NCBI GenBank assembly: GCA_031253995.1
Contig: JAIRVG010000061.1
Span: 1-64,000 of the forward strand
Direction: 5' to 3'
Length of the DNA stretch: 64,000 bases
Origin: Paucimonas sp.
GTDB lineage: Bacteria; Pseudomonadota; Gammaproteobacteria; Pseudomonadales; Pseudomonadaceae
The position numbers were made by a program, and so were the translations under genes. Numbering within the stretch: position 1 is the first letter of the stretch; each line of letters begins with the position of its first letter. Below, piece by piece: positions 13,594 through 24,540 of the stretch. The notes below the pieces were generated by a model, which did no database searches, was not told the origin of the DNA, and was given only the letters and a program-made list of their open reading frames with translations.

Positions 13594-14517
13594 ATGATCC
13601 GACGCCTCTCCCTTCTTTGCCTGCTGGCCCTGCTGGGCGCCTGCAGCAGCCTGCCTTCCAGCGATCCAGTCGAAACACAGGTCCTGCTGCGTGCCAGCAA
13701 CGCCTGGGACGGTTCGCCCTACCCCGACTATCCCGACGGCCGGCCCGAACTGAGCCTGCTGAAAATCCGCATTGCCCCGAACACCAGCCTGGACTGGCAC
13801 CTCCACCGGGCGCCGAACGCCGGTTACCTGCTGGCCGGTGACCTGCGGGTGGAAACCCGCGAGGGACGTGAAACCCGCCTGCGCGCGGGGGACGCCCTGG
13901 CCGAGGTGGTCGACGTGATCCACCGCGGACACGCTGGCCCCAGGGGCGCGGAACTGGTGGTGTTCTACGCCGGCAGTCCGGGCCTGCCCCTGGCGGAACG
14001 CGAAGCCTCGCCAACCGCCGTCGCCCATGCCCTGCCCACACCTGCCACCCTGAGCGCCCTGCTCGACGGCATCGACCAGCGCCTGGCCATCGCCGAAGCG
14101 GTGGCCCTGCACAAGTGGGGAACCGGCCAGTCGGTGCAGGCCGAGGATCGCGAGCAGCAGGTCGTCGCCCAGGCCCGGAGCCAGGCCGCCAGCCATGGCC
14201 TGGACGAGCAACGGGTGGGCGATTTCTTCAACGACCAGATCGAAGCCAACAAGCTGCTTCAATATGGTGCATTGTCCGGATGGCATGCCGAAGGCCGGGT
14301 GTCGGACAACCTGGCGCAGCGCGACCTGACCCGTGACCTGCGCCCGAGCCTCGATCGCCTGAGGGACCAGTTGCTCCGCCAACTGGCGGCGTTCGACCAG
14401 CAGAAGCCACCCCGTTGCGAACAGGTGCTGGCCCAGGCCATCCAGCAGCGCGATGGGGATGCCTTGCGCAACGCGGCATTGACCCGGGCCAGCGGGCGTC
14501 TGTGCGAAGAAACCTGA
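13594..14517 (+). CDS. lipoprotein fusion: N-terminal cupin plus C-terminal secreted AroQ-gamma-type chorismate mutase
   Basis: Lipobox LLGACSS; cupin-like IRIAPNTSLDWHLHRAPNAGYLLAGDLRVET...LRAGDALAEVVDVIHRG; chorismate-mutase-like LLDGIDQRLAIAEAVALHKW...VGDFFNDQIEANKLLQYGALSGWHAEG. Confidence 0.75.
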   Translation: MIRRLSLLCLLALLGACSSLPSSDPVETQVLLRASNAWDGSPYPDYPDGRPELSLLKIRIAPNTSLDWHLHRAPNAGYLLAGDLRVETREGRETRLRAGDALAEVVDVIHRGHAGPRGAELVVFYAGSPGLPLAEREASPTAVAHALPTPATLSALLDGIDQRLAIAEAVALHKWGTGQSVQAEDREQQVVAQARSQAASHGLDEQRVGDFFNDQIEANKLLQYGALSGWHAEGRVSDNLAQRDLTRDLRPSLDRLRDQLLRQLAAFDQQKPPRCEQVLAQAIQQRDGDALRNAALTRASGRLCEET

Positions 14518-14776
14518 CCGGCGGCGCCTATGCTCTATATTGGTGCGTAACCGCACGTTCGCGAGGGTGATCCAACCCATTTTGGGTCACAAAATCTTGA
14601 AATTCGGGACTTTGTAGGCCTTTTTCGGGCAGAACCAGGGAAATTTCCGGGGATTCCGCTTCTTTTCGGAGCCTTGGTTTGCTTTTTGCATTTTCCCTGG
14701 ACCAGCGGATCACCTGCGTTCGCGCCCCTGGCCAGTGCCAGGTCCGACATGTGCCAAAAGAGGTCAAAGACGCCAC

Positions 14777-15858
14777 ATGACCATCAGCGATGCACTGCAC
14801 CGACTACTACTGGACAACCTGACCACCGCCACCATCCTGCTCAATGCCGAATTGCGCCTTGAGTACATGAACCCGGCGGCGGAAATGCTCCTGGCCATCA
14901 GCGGCCAGCGCAGCCATGGCCAATTCATCAGCGAGCTGTTCACCGAGTCCGTCGAGGCCCTGAACTCCCTGCGCCAGGCGGTGGAACACGCGCACCCGTT
15001 CACCAAGCGCGAGGCCCAGCTCACCTCGCTCACCGGCCAGAGCCTGACCGTCGACTACGCCGTCACGCCGATCCTCAACAACGGCCGCACCCTGCTCCTG
15101 CTCGAAGTCCATCCCCGTGACCGCCTGCTGCGCATCACCAAGGAGGAGGCCCAGCTGTCCAAGCAGGAAACCACCAAGATGCTGGTGCGCGGCATGGCCC
15201 ACGAGATCAAGAACCCCCTCGGTGGCATCCGTGGTGCCGCCCAGCTGCTGGCCCGGGAGCTGCCTGACGAAGGGCTGAAGGACTACACCAACGTCATCAT
15301 CGAGGAAGCCGACCGCCTGCGGAACCTGGTGGACCGCATGCTCGGCTCGAACAAGCTGCCGATGCTGGCGCCGACCAACATCCACGAAGTGCTGGAGCGG
15401 GTCTGCAGCCTGGTGGAGGCGGAAAGCCAGGGCGGCATCACCCTGGTGCGCGACTACGACCCGAGCCTGCCGGACGTGCTGATCGACCGCGAACAGATGA
15501 TCCAGGCCGTGCTCAACATCGTGCGCAACGCCATGCAGGCGATCAGCGGCCAGAACGAGCTGCGCCTGGGTCGCATCACCCTGCGCAGCCGCGCCATGCG
15601 CCAGTTCACCATCGGCCATGTGCGCCACCGCCTGGTGGCCCGCATCGAGATCATCGACAACGGCCCGGGCATTCCCGCGGAACTGCAGGACACCCTCTTC
15701 TATCCCATGGTCAGCGGCCGCCCGGACGGTACCGGGCTGGGCCTGGCCATCACCCAGAACATCATCAGCCAGCACCAGGGCCTGATCGAGTGTGACAGCC
15801 ACCCGGGCCACACCACCTTCTCGATCTTCCTGCCACTGGAACAAGGAGCCGCTTCCTC

Positions 15859-15862
<4 letters not shown>
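14777..15862 (+). CDS. glnL: nitrogen regulation histidine kinase NtrB (GlnL)
   Basis: H-box GMAHEIKNPLGGIRGAAQLL, N-box NIVRNAMQAI, G-box DNGPGIP...GTGLGLAI; adjacent to ntrC. Confidence 0.95.
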
Positions 15863-17295
<1,433 letters not shown>

Positions 17296-17314
17296 TTCGC
17301 CCGCCACAAATGAA

Positions 17315-17354
17315 CGCGGGGCCGGCGCCTGTCTTGAACAGGCCCGGCCCCGCG
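17315..17354 (+). terminator. long GC-rich hairpin after ntrC
   Basis: cgcggggccggcgcctgtcttgaacaggcccggccccgcg, one bulge; only a weak T tract follows. Confidence 0.6.
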
Positions 17355-17502
17355 GTCGTTTCAGCCGTACTGCGGCGCGAATGCCCCATTCCTGAACCGA
17401 AATGGCCCCCCGCGCACCGCCGCAAGGCAAAAACCCTGCAAATCCCCCCTGAAAACCCCGCCATATACGCTGGAAGCCTTGATTTCACTGGGTTTCGCAA
17501 AG

Positions 17503-17520
17503 TTGGCACAGCGCCTGCAT
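17503..17520 (+). promoter_or_regulatory. sigma54 promoter downstream of ntrC
   Basis: TTGGCACAGCGCCTGCAT; GG-N10-GC. Confidence 0.75.
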
Positions 17521-17529
17521 TAATACAGA

Positions 17530-17585
17530 CATCTCCAGTTTTGGGGACCTTGGTACAGGCAGGCCGGGGAATCCCCTCTTTTATT
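17530..17585 (+). ncRNA. nrsZ: candidate NrsZ-like nitrogen-regulated small RNA
   Basis: Sigma54 promoter with no downstream sense ORF; ends in ggggaatcccctcttttatt; same location (ntrC 3' side, before a convergent small membrane-protein gene) as described for NrsZ in P. aeruginosa. Confidence 0.5.
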
Positions 17586-18021
17586 CGTGCAGTCTCACCT
17601 GCACTCGCCAGCGGTCCTCCACTGACTCGCCCGCCCAGCGGGCCTGCAGTGGACGGGCCGCCACCAGGCTCAGCAACAACCCTCCATCCGTCTTGCGCAG
17701 CCGCCAGCTCACCGGTTTACCGTCGTAGCTCAGTTGGCCTTTCTGACCTTTCCCTTCCGAATCGAACAACAGCGCCACGGTGCCGTCGACCACCTCACCG
17801 TGCAGCTTGGGCTCTTCGTTGAACCACAGGTCCAGGCCACCGGCGACCACCTCGATGCGTTCCAGCACGCGGGGCTCGGGCGCGGTGATGCGGCCGATCA
17901 TCAGCCCCACCAGCATGCCGAACAGGGCCAGGGAGAACAGGACGCGCGGCCATGATTTCGAACGCGGGTCCGGCTCGTCGGGAGTAGAATGCGCGTCATC
18001 TTTATGCTCGGAGCCGTGCAT
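17581..18021 (-). CDS. small membrane-anchored hypothetical protein
   Basis: One TM: RVLFSLALFGMLVGLMIGRI; conserved-looking C-terminal domain. Confidence 0.75.
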   Translation of the reverse strand: MHGSEHKDDAHSTPDEPDPRSKSWPRVLFSLALFGMLVGLMIGRITAPEPRVLERIEVVAGGLDLWFNEEPKLHGEVVDGTVALLFDSEGKGQKGQLSYDGKPVSWRLRKTDGGLLLSLVAARPLQARWAGESVEDRWRVQVRLHE

Positions 18022-18475
18022 GTTTCACGTGATCCTTTTTCAACCAGAAATTCCGCCGAATACCGGCAACATTATCAGGCTCTGCGCCAACAGCGGGTGC
18101 GACCTGCACCTGATCGAGCCGCTGGGCTTCGAACTGGACGACAAGCGCCTGCGCCGTGCGGGCCTGGACTATCACGAATACGCCACGCTCAAGCGCCATG
18201 CCGACCTGGCATCGTGCCTGGAAAGCCTGGGGCAGCCGCGCCTGTTCGCCTTCACCACCAAGGGCTCGCAGCCGTTCCATGAGGTGGCGTTCGAGCCGGG
18301 GGATGCCTTCCTGTTCGGCCCGGAGAGCCGTGGCTTGCCGGCTGAGGTGCTGGACGCCCTGGAAACCGGGCAGCGCCTGCGCCTGCCGATGCGGCCGGGG
18401 TGTCGCAGCCTGAACCTGTCCAATACCGTGGCGGTGGCCGTCTACGAGGCCTGGCGCCAGCAAGGTTTCGCCTGA
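18020..18475 (+). CDS. trmL: tRNA (cytidine/uridine-2'-O-)-methyltransferase TrmL
   Basis: MFHVILFQPEIPPNTGNIIRLCANSG..., FGPESRGLPAEVL, RSLNLSNTVAVAVYEA. Confidence 0.95.
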   Translation: MFHVILFQPEIPPNTGNIIRLCANSGCDLHLIEPLGFELDDKRLRRAGLDYHEYATLKRHADLASCLESLGQPRLFAFTTKGSQPFHEVAFEPGDAFLFGPESRGLPAEVLDALETGQRLRLPMRPGCRSLNLSNTVAVAVYEAWRQQGFA

Positions 18476-18479
18476 TGGA

Positions 18480-18619
18480 TCATCGCTGGCAAGCCAGCTC
18501 CCACAAGGATTTCTGCCAGCCTTGAGAACGCATTCCAACCATGCCCTGGGTATGTGAAGCTGGATGCTGACCCGGCGGCGCACACAGAACCCTGTGGGAG
18601 CTGGCTTGCCAGCGATGAG
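18480..18619. repeat. REP family A inverted pair with unusually long spacer
   Basis: atcgctggcaagccagctcccacaa ... tgtgggagctggcttgccagcgatgag, about 85-90 nt between arms. Confidence 0.8.
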
Positions 18620-18652
18620 GCAATCAGCCCCAGCACAAATCCCACTGCCATA

Positions 18653-18678
18653 AAAAAACGCCCCGAAGGGCGTTTTCT
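18653..18678. terminator. hairpin terminator (secB side)
   Basis: aaaaaacgccccgaagggcgttttc. Confidence 0.8.
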
Positions 18679-18692
18679 CAAACCACCACCGC

Positions 18693-19172
18693 TTACTGCA
18701 GCGAAGGCGCTTCGCCGGCTTCCTGCATGCGCTGCATTTCCTGCGCGTACAGGGCGTCGAAGTTGACCGGGGACAGCATCAGCGCCGGGAACGAACCACG
18801 GGTCACCAGGCTGTCCAGGGCTTCGCGAGCATACGGGAACAGGATGTTCGGGCAGAACGCACCCAGGGTGTGGCTCATCGAAGCCGCGTCCAGGTTCTTG
18901 ATCAGGAAGATACCGGCCTGCTGGACTTCAGCGATGAAGGCAACTTCTTCACCATTCTTCACGGTGACCGACAGGGTCAGGACCACTTCGTGGAAATCGC
19001 CTTCCAGGCCTTTCTGCTTGGTGTTCAGGTCCAGGCCAACGCTCGGCTCCCACTGCTGGCGGAAGATCGCCGGGCTTTTCGGCGCCTCGAACGACAGGTC
19101 ACGCACGTAGATGCGCTGCAGGGAGAATTGTGGTGCGTTGTCTTCGGCAGCGCCGTTGTTTTGCTCGGTCAT
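18693..19172 (-). CDS. secB: protein-export chaperone SecB
   Basis: [22 protein letters not shown]...[37 protein letters not shown]. Confidence 0.97.
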   Translation of the reverse strand: MTEQNNGAAEDNAPQFSLQRIYVRDLSFEAPKSPAIFRQQWEPSVGLDLNTKQKGLEGDFHEVVLTLSVTVKNGEEVAFIAEVQQAGIFLIKNLDAASMSHTLGAFCPNILFPYAREALDSLVTRGSFPALMLSPVNFDALYAQEMQRMQEAGEAPSLQ

Positions 19173-19213
19173 GGCAGATCCTTCCTTGCAGGGTCTTTAG
19201 AGGGTTTGGGAGT

Positions 19214-19468
19214 TCAAGCGTTGAGCAGGGCGTCGAGCTTGCCGGCGCGCTCCAGCGCATAGAGGTCGTCGCAACCACCGACGTGGGTATTGCCGATCCA
19301 GATCTGCGGCACCGAGGTGCGGCCGGCCTTCTGGGCCATTTCCGCACGCAACTGTGGCTTGCCGTCGACCTTGATTTCTTCGAAGGCCACATCCTTGCTC
19401 GCCAGCAACTGCTTGGCGCGCATGCAGTAAGGGCAGTAGTCGCTGGAGTAGACGATGACCTGGGCCAT
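19214..19468 (-). CDS. grxC: glutaredoxin 3
   Basis: VIVYSSDYCPYCMRAKQLL; TSVPQIWIGNTHVGGCDDLYAL. Confidence 0.95.
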   Translation of the reverse strand: MAQVIVYSSDYCPYCMRAKQLLASKDVAFEEIKVDGKPQLRAEMAQKAGRTSVPQIWIGNTHVGGCDDLYALERAGKLDALLNA

Positions 19469-19469
19469 A

Positions 19470-19886
19470 TCACTTCACCAGCGGCAGGTTGTCGGCTTTC
19501 CAGCTGGACACGCCGCCGGACAGCTTGGCAGCGGTGAAGCCGGCCTTGAGCAGGTCGCGGCAAATGGCGCCGGAGTGCTGGCCCATGTTGTCGACGATGA
19601 TCAGGGTCTTGTTGGCCTTGTGCTTTTCCAGCTCGCCGGTGCGGGCCGCGAACTTGTCCTGCGGGATGTTGATCGCACCCACGATGTGGCCGGCGGAGAA
19701 ATCCTTGCTTGGGCGGATGTCGATCACCAGGCCCTTGTCGCCGTTGACCAGTGCGGTCAGCTCGCCGTTGCTCAGGCTGCGGCCGCCTTTGCGGGCTTCG
19801 TAGACGATCAGCAGAACCAGCAGAACCAGGAAGAGAGCAACCAGCAGGTAGTGATTTGTCGCGAATTCAATCAGATGAGCAACCAT
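19470..19886 (-). CDS. rhodanese-like domain protein with N-terminal TM
   Basis: Start MVAHLIEFATNHYLLVALFLVLLVLLIVYEARKGG; VIDIRPSKDFSAGHIVGAINIP. Confidence 0.9.
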   Translation of the reverse strand: MVAHLIEFATNHYLLVALFLVLLVLLIVYEARKGGRSLSNGELTALVNGDKGLVIDIRPSKDFSAGHIVGAINIPQDKFAARTGELEKHKANKTLIIVDNMGQHSGAICRDLLKAGFTAAKLSGGVSSWKADNLPLVK

Positions 19887-20090
19887 CGGAGGGTGTTCCA
19901 GGTCATAGAAAATGGCGGCCAGTATACACAGCAGCCATGGGCCGCCAAACCCCGTCGAATGGGGTTGTCGACAGTAATTCTCATCTTCCCCGTGCAGCCC
20001 GTCGGCCCGGCGATACGCGGAATTCGTCACGACTGGCCAATTTGCCCTAAAATGCGGTCCTTTCTCATCTACAACCGTGAGTAGATTTTG

Positions 20091-21626
20091 ATGACGAGCA
20101 CGCCCAAGCCTTTGGTCCTGATCATCCTGGATGGTTTCGGTCACAGCGAAAGCCCTGAGTACAACGCCATCTTCGCCGCCAACACCCCGGTCTACGATCG
20201 CCTGCGCGCCACCCAGCCGCACGGCCTGATCTCCGGGTCCGGCATGGATGTCGGCCTGCCTGACGGGCAGATGGGCAACTCCGAGGTCGGCCACATGAAC
20301 CTTGGTGCCGGCCGCGTCGTGTACCAGGACTTCACCCGTGTGACCAAGGCCATTCGCGACGGCGAGTTCTTCGAAAATCCCGTGCTCACCGGCGCAGTGG
20401 ACAAGGCAGCCAGTGCCGGCAAGGCCGTGCATATCCTCGGCCTGCTCTCCGACGGCGGCGTGCACAGCCACCAGGATCACCTGGTGGCCATGGCCGAACT
20501 GGCGGCCCAGCGTGGTGCCGAGCGCATCTACCTGCACGCCTTCCTCGACGGTCGCGACACCCCGCCGCGCAGCGCGCAATCCTCCATCGAACTGCTCGAC
20601 GCCACCTTCGCCAGGCTGGGCAAGGGCCGCATCGCCAGCCTGATCGGCCGCTACTACGCGATGGACCGCGACAACCGCTGGGACCGCGTCAGCGCCGCCT
20701 ACAACCTGATCGTCGACAGCGTTGCCGAATACAGCGCCGACACCGCCGTGGCCGGCCTGGAAGCCGCCTACGCCCGTGACGAGAGCGACGAGTTCGTCAA
20801 GGCCACCCGCATCGGCGAAGCCGTGAAGGTGGAGGACGGCGACGCCGTGATCTTCATGAACTTCCGCGCCGACCGCGCCCGCGAGATCTCCCGCGTGTTC
20901 GTCGAAGCCGACTTCAACGAATTCCCCCGCGCGCGCCTGCCGAAGCTGGCGGCGTATATCGGCCTGACCCAGTACTCGGCGAAGATCCCGGCCCCGGCGG
21001 CCTTCGCTCCGGCCAGCCTGCACAACGTGCTCGGCGAATACCTGGCGAACAACGGCAAGACCCAGCTGCGCATCGCCGAGACCGAGAAGTACGCCCACGT
21101 CACCTTCTTCTTCTCCGGCGGCCGCGAAGAGCCGTTCGAAGGCGAAGAGCGCATCCTGATCCCGTCGCCGAAGGTCGCCACCTACGACCTGCAGCCGGAA
21201 ATGAGCGCGCCGGAAGTCACCGACCGCATCGTCGAGGCCATCGAGCAGCAGCGTTACGACGTGATCGTGGTCAACTACGCCAACGGCGACATGGTCGGCC
21301 ATACCGGCGTGTTCGACGCTGCGGTCAAGGCCGTGGAAGCCCTGGACGGCTGCGTCGGCCGGATCACCGAGGCGCTGGACAAGGTTGGCGGCGAAGCCCT
21401 GATCACTGCCGACCACGGCAACGTCGAGCAGATGGAAGACGAGTGCACCGGCCAGGCGCACACCGCCCATACCACCGAGCCGGTGCCGTTCATCTATTAC
21501 GGCAAGCGCCCACTGAAGGTCCGTGAAGGCGGCGTGCTGGCGGATGTGGCGCCGACCATGCTGACCCTGATGGGCATGGAGATTCCGGCGGAAATGACCG
21601 GTACCTCGATCCTCGTCAAAGCCTGA
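20091..21626 (+). CDS. gpmI: 2,3-bisphosphoglycerate-independent phosphoglycerate mutase
   Basis: [45 protein letters not shown]. Confidence 0.97.
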   Translation: MTSTPKPLVLIILDGFGHSESPEYNAIFAANTPVYDRLRATQPHGLISGSGMDVGLPDGQMGNSEVGHMNLGAGRVVYQDFTRVTKAIRDGEFFENPVLTGAVDKAASAGKAVHILGLLSDGGVHSHQDHLVAMAELAAQRGAERIYLHAFLDGRDTPPRSAQSSIELLDATFARLGKGRIASLIGRYYAMDRDNRWDRVSAAYNLIVDSVAEYSADTAVAGLEAAYARDESDEFVKATRIGEAVKVEDGDAVIFMNFRADRAREISRVFVEADFNEFPRARLPKLAAYIGLTQYSAKIPAPAAFAPASLHNVLGEYLANNGKTQLRIAETEKYAHVTFFFSGGREEPFEGEERILIPSPKVATYDLQPEMSAPEVTDRIVEAIEQQRYDVIVVNYANGDMVGHTGVFDAAVKAVEALDGCVGRITEALDKVGGEALITADHGNVEQMEDECTGQAHTAHTTEPVPFIYYGKRPLKVREGGVLADVAPTMLTLMGMEIPAEMTGTSILVKA

Positions 21627-21642
21627 TTTCGCCCGGTCGGGC

Positions 21643-21716
21643 CTCATCGCTGGCAAGCCAGCTCCCACAGGGTCCGCGTGCACCGCAACCGTTGTGGGAG
21701 CTGGCTTGCCAGCGAT
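21643..21716. repeat. REP family A inverted pair
   Basis: ctcatcgctggcaagccagctcccaca...ttgtgggagctggcttgccagcgat. Confidence 0.9.
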
Positions 21717-21735
21717 AGTCCCCGCGATTCCAGAC

Positions 21736-21761
21736 AAACGCCCCCATGGGGCGTTTTTTTT
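21736..21761 (+). terminator. Rho-independent terminator
   Basis: aaacgcccccatggggcgtttttttt. Confidence 0.85.
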
Positions 21762-21816
21762 GGCGCCAGCGGCGGGCATACTAGGCCGGTCTCCATCCCC
21801 TGGTTATCGCCATTCC

Positions 21817-23127
21817 ATGCTCCGCGCCCTGATCCTTCTAGCCCTGACCTGCCTGCTCGGCCCGGCCTTCGCCGACGAGCGCGCACAAACCCAGCAACAA
21901 CTGGACGCCACGCGCCAGGACATCGCCGAGCTGAAAAAGAAGCTCGGGGCGCTGCAGGAAGAGAAATCCGGCGTGCAGAAAGACCTGCGCGGCACGGAAA
22001 CCGACATCGGCAAGCTGGAGAAGCAGGTAGAGGAGCTACAGAAAGAACTAAAAAAGAGCGAGGGCGAACTGGAGCGCCTCGACACTGAAAAGAAAAAACT
22101 CCAGTCCGCCCGCACCGAACAGCAACGACTGATCGCCATCCAGGCCCGTTCCGCCTACCAGAACAACGGCCGCGAGGAATACCTCAAGCTGCTGCTCAAC
22201 CAGCAGAACCCGGAGAAATTCGCCCGGACCCTCACCTATTACGACTACCTGAGCAAGGCCCGTCTCGAACAGCTGCGCAGCTTCAACGAGACCCTGCGCC
22301 AGCTGGCCAACGTCGAGAAGGACATCGCCCAGCAGCAGGCCCAGTTGCTGGTACAGCAGGGCACCCTCGACGCCCAGCGCCAGGAACTGGAAAAGACCCG
22401 CGCCGAACGCCAGGAAATCCTTGCCAGGCTCAACAGCAACCTGAAGAACAACGACCAGAAGCTCGCCGCCCGCGAACAGGAGCAGGCCGAGCTGGGCAAG
22501 GTGCTCAAGACCATCGAGGAAACCCTCGCCCGCCAGGCCCGCGAAGCCGAGGAAGCACGCCAGCGTGCCCTGCTGGCCGCGCAGGAGGCCGAGAAGCAAC
22601 GCCAGCGCGAGGCCGCCCTGGCCGCCAACCAGGCCCGCCAGCCGCGCGACGATGACGAACCGAAAAAGCCCGTGCGCACCCCGGGCCCGCTGGTTTCCAG
22701 CGACGGCGCGGTGTATGGCGGGGCATTTTCTGCGGCACGTGGAAAACTTCCGTGGCCGGTCAATGGTCGATTGTTGGCACGCTTCGGTGAAAACCGCGGC
22801 GAGGATTCCCGGGCCAAATGGGACGGCGTGATGATCAGCGCTTCGGCCGGCAGCCAGGTGCACGCGGTGCACGGCGGACGCGTGGTGTTCGCCGACTGGT
22901 TGCGCGGGGCTGGACTTCTGGTCATTCTCGACCATGGTAACGGTTACCTCAGCCTGTACGGTCACAACCAGACCCTGCTCAAGGGCGCTGGCGACATCGT
23001 CAAGGCTGGCGAGGCAATCTCCACCGTTGGCAACAGCGGTGGGCAGAGCAGCCCGGCGTTGTACTTCGCCATCCGCCAGCAGGGTCAACCGACCGACCCC
23101 ACGCAGTGGTGCCGCGGTCAAGGATAG
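21817..23127 (+). CDS. envC: murein hydrolase activator EnvC (LytM/M23 domain)
   Basis: Signal peptide, coiled coil, degenerate M23: VHAVHGGRVVFADWLRGAGLLVILDHGNGYLSLYGHNQ. Confidence 0.93.
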   Translation: MLRALILLALTCLLGPAFADERAQTQQQLDATRQDIAELKKKLGALQEEKSGVQKDLRGTETDIGKLEKQVEELQKELKKSEGELERLDTEKKKLQSARTEQQRLIAIQARSAYQNNGREEYLKLLLNQQNPEKFARTLTYYDYLSKARLEQLRSFNETLRQLANVEKDIAQQQAQLLVQQGTLDAQRQELEKTRAERQEILARLNSNLKNNDQKLAAREQEQAELGKVLKTIEETLARQAREAEEARQRALLAAQEAEKQRQREAALAANQARQPRDDDEPKKPVRTPGPLVSSDGAVYGGAFSAARGKLPWPVNGRLLARFGENRGEDSRAKWDGVMISASAGSQVHAVHGGRVVFADWLRGAGLLVILDHGNGYLSLYGHNQTLLKGAGDIVKAGEAISTVGNSGGQSSPALYFAIRQQGQPTDPTQWCRGQG

Positions 23128-23208
23128 GCTTTACCCCTTTTTTAACGCGCCAGCCGCCTGGCGCGAGGCTCCCCACGGGGCTCACACAGGATCAGGAGTT
23201 CGTTCGAC

Positions 23209-24540
23209 ATGCTGCATTCGCCTCGCCTTACTTCGCTGGCCCTGGCCGTCGCATTGGTCAGCGGCGCGTCCCTGGCCTTCGCCGCCGAGCCGGCCAAGCC
23301 CGCGGCGGCGGTCGCGCCGACCACGGTGACGGCCAAGGCGCCGCTGCCACTGGACGAGCTGCGCACCTTTGCCGAGGTGCTGGACCGGGTCAAGGCCGCC
23401 TACGTCGAACCCGTGGATGACAAGACCCTGCTGGAAAACGCCATCAAGGGCATGCTCAGCAACCTCGACCCGCACTCCGCCTACCTCGGCCCGGAAGACT
23501 TCCAGGAGCTGCAGGAAAGCACCAGCGGCGAATTCGGCGGCCTCGGCATCGAGGTCGGCATGGAAGACGGCTTCGTCAAGGTGGTGTCGCCGATCGACGA
23601 CACCCCGGCCTCCCGCGCCGGCATCGAGGCCGGCGACCTGATCGTCAAGATCAACGGCGCGCCGACCCGCGGCCAGACCATGACCGAAGCCGTGGACAAG
23701 ATGCGCGGCAAGATCGGCGAGAAGATCACCCTGACCCTGGTGCGCGACGGCGGCACGCCGTTCGACGTGACCCTGGCCCGCGCCACCATCCAGGTGAAGA
23801 GCGTGAAGAGCCAGCTGCTGGAGTCCGGCTACGGCTACATCCGCATCACCCAGTTCCAGGTCAAGACCGGCGAGGAAGTCGGCAAGGCCCTGGCCAAGCT
23901 GCGCAAGGACAACAACGGCAAGCTGCGCGGCCTGGTCCTCGACCTGCGCAACAACCCCGGCGGCGTGCTGCAGTCCGCGGTGGAAGTGGCCGACCACTTC
24001 CTGACCAAGGGCCTGATCGTCTACACCAAGGGCCGCATCGCCAACTCCGAGCTGCGCTTCTCCGCCGACCCGGCCGACGCCAGCGAAGGCGTGCCGCTGG
24101 TGGTGCTGATCAACGGCGGCAGCGCCTCGGCGGCGGAAATCGTCGCCGGCGCCCTGCAGGACCAGAAGCGCGGCGTGCTGATGGGTACCGACAGCTTCGG
24201 CAAGGGCTCGGTGCAGACCGTGCTGCCGCTGAACAACGACCGCGCCCTGAAGATCACCACCGCGTTGTACTACACCCCCAACGGCCGCTCGATCCAGGCC
24301 CAGGGCATCGTCCCGGACATCGAGGTCAGCCGCGCCAAGATCACCCGCGAGCAGGACAGCGAGAACTTCAAGGAAGCCGACCTGCAGGGTCACCTGGGCA
24401 ATGGCAACGGCGGCGCCGACCGGCCGTCCTCCAGCAAGGCCAGTGCCGCGAGCAAGAAGGAGCGTCCGCAGGACGACGACTTCCAGCTCAGCCAGGCCCT
24501 CAGCCTGCTCAAGGGACTGAGCATCACCCGCGACAAGTGA
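23209..24540 (+). CDS. ctpA: S41 carboxy-terminal processing peptidase
   Basis: PDZ domain; NGGSASAAEIVAGALQDQKRGVLMGTDSFGKGSVQTV. Confidence 0.95.
   Translation: MLHSPRLTSLALAVALVSGASLAFAAEPAKPAAAVAPTTVTAKAPLPLDELRTFAEVLDRVKAAYVEPVDDKTLLENAIKGMLSNLDPHSAYLGPEDFQELQESTSGEFGGLGIEVGMEDGFVKVVSPIDDTPASRAGIEAGDLIVKINGAPTRGQTMTEAVDKMRGKIGEKITLTLVRDGGTPFDVTLARATIQVKSVKSQLLESGYGYIRITQFQVKTGEEVGKALAKLRKDNNGKLRGLVLDLRNNPGGVLQSAVEVADHFLTKGLIVYTKGRIANSELRFSADPADASEGVPLVVLINGGSASAAEIVAGALQDQKRGVLMGTDSFGKGSVQTVLPLNNDRALKITTALYYTPNGRSIQAQGIVPDIEVSRAKITREQDSENFKEADLQGHLGNGNGGADRPSSSKASAASKKERPQDDDFQLSQALSLLKGLSITRDK

Noticed and set aside
21643-21716. CRISPR-like repeat signal
   Set aside because: The repeated units are inverted REP pairs scattered across the window, not regularly spaced direct repeats. 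No cas genes seen.
19470-21779. 769-aa minus ORF spanning gpmI antisense
   Set aside because: Only its C-terminal part (19470..19886, rhodanese) is real. The rest is antisense to gpmI.
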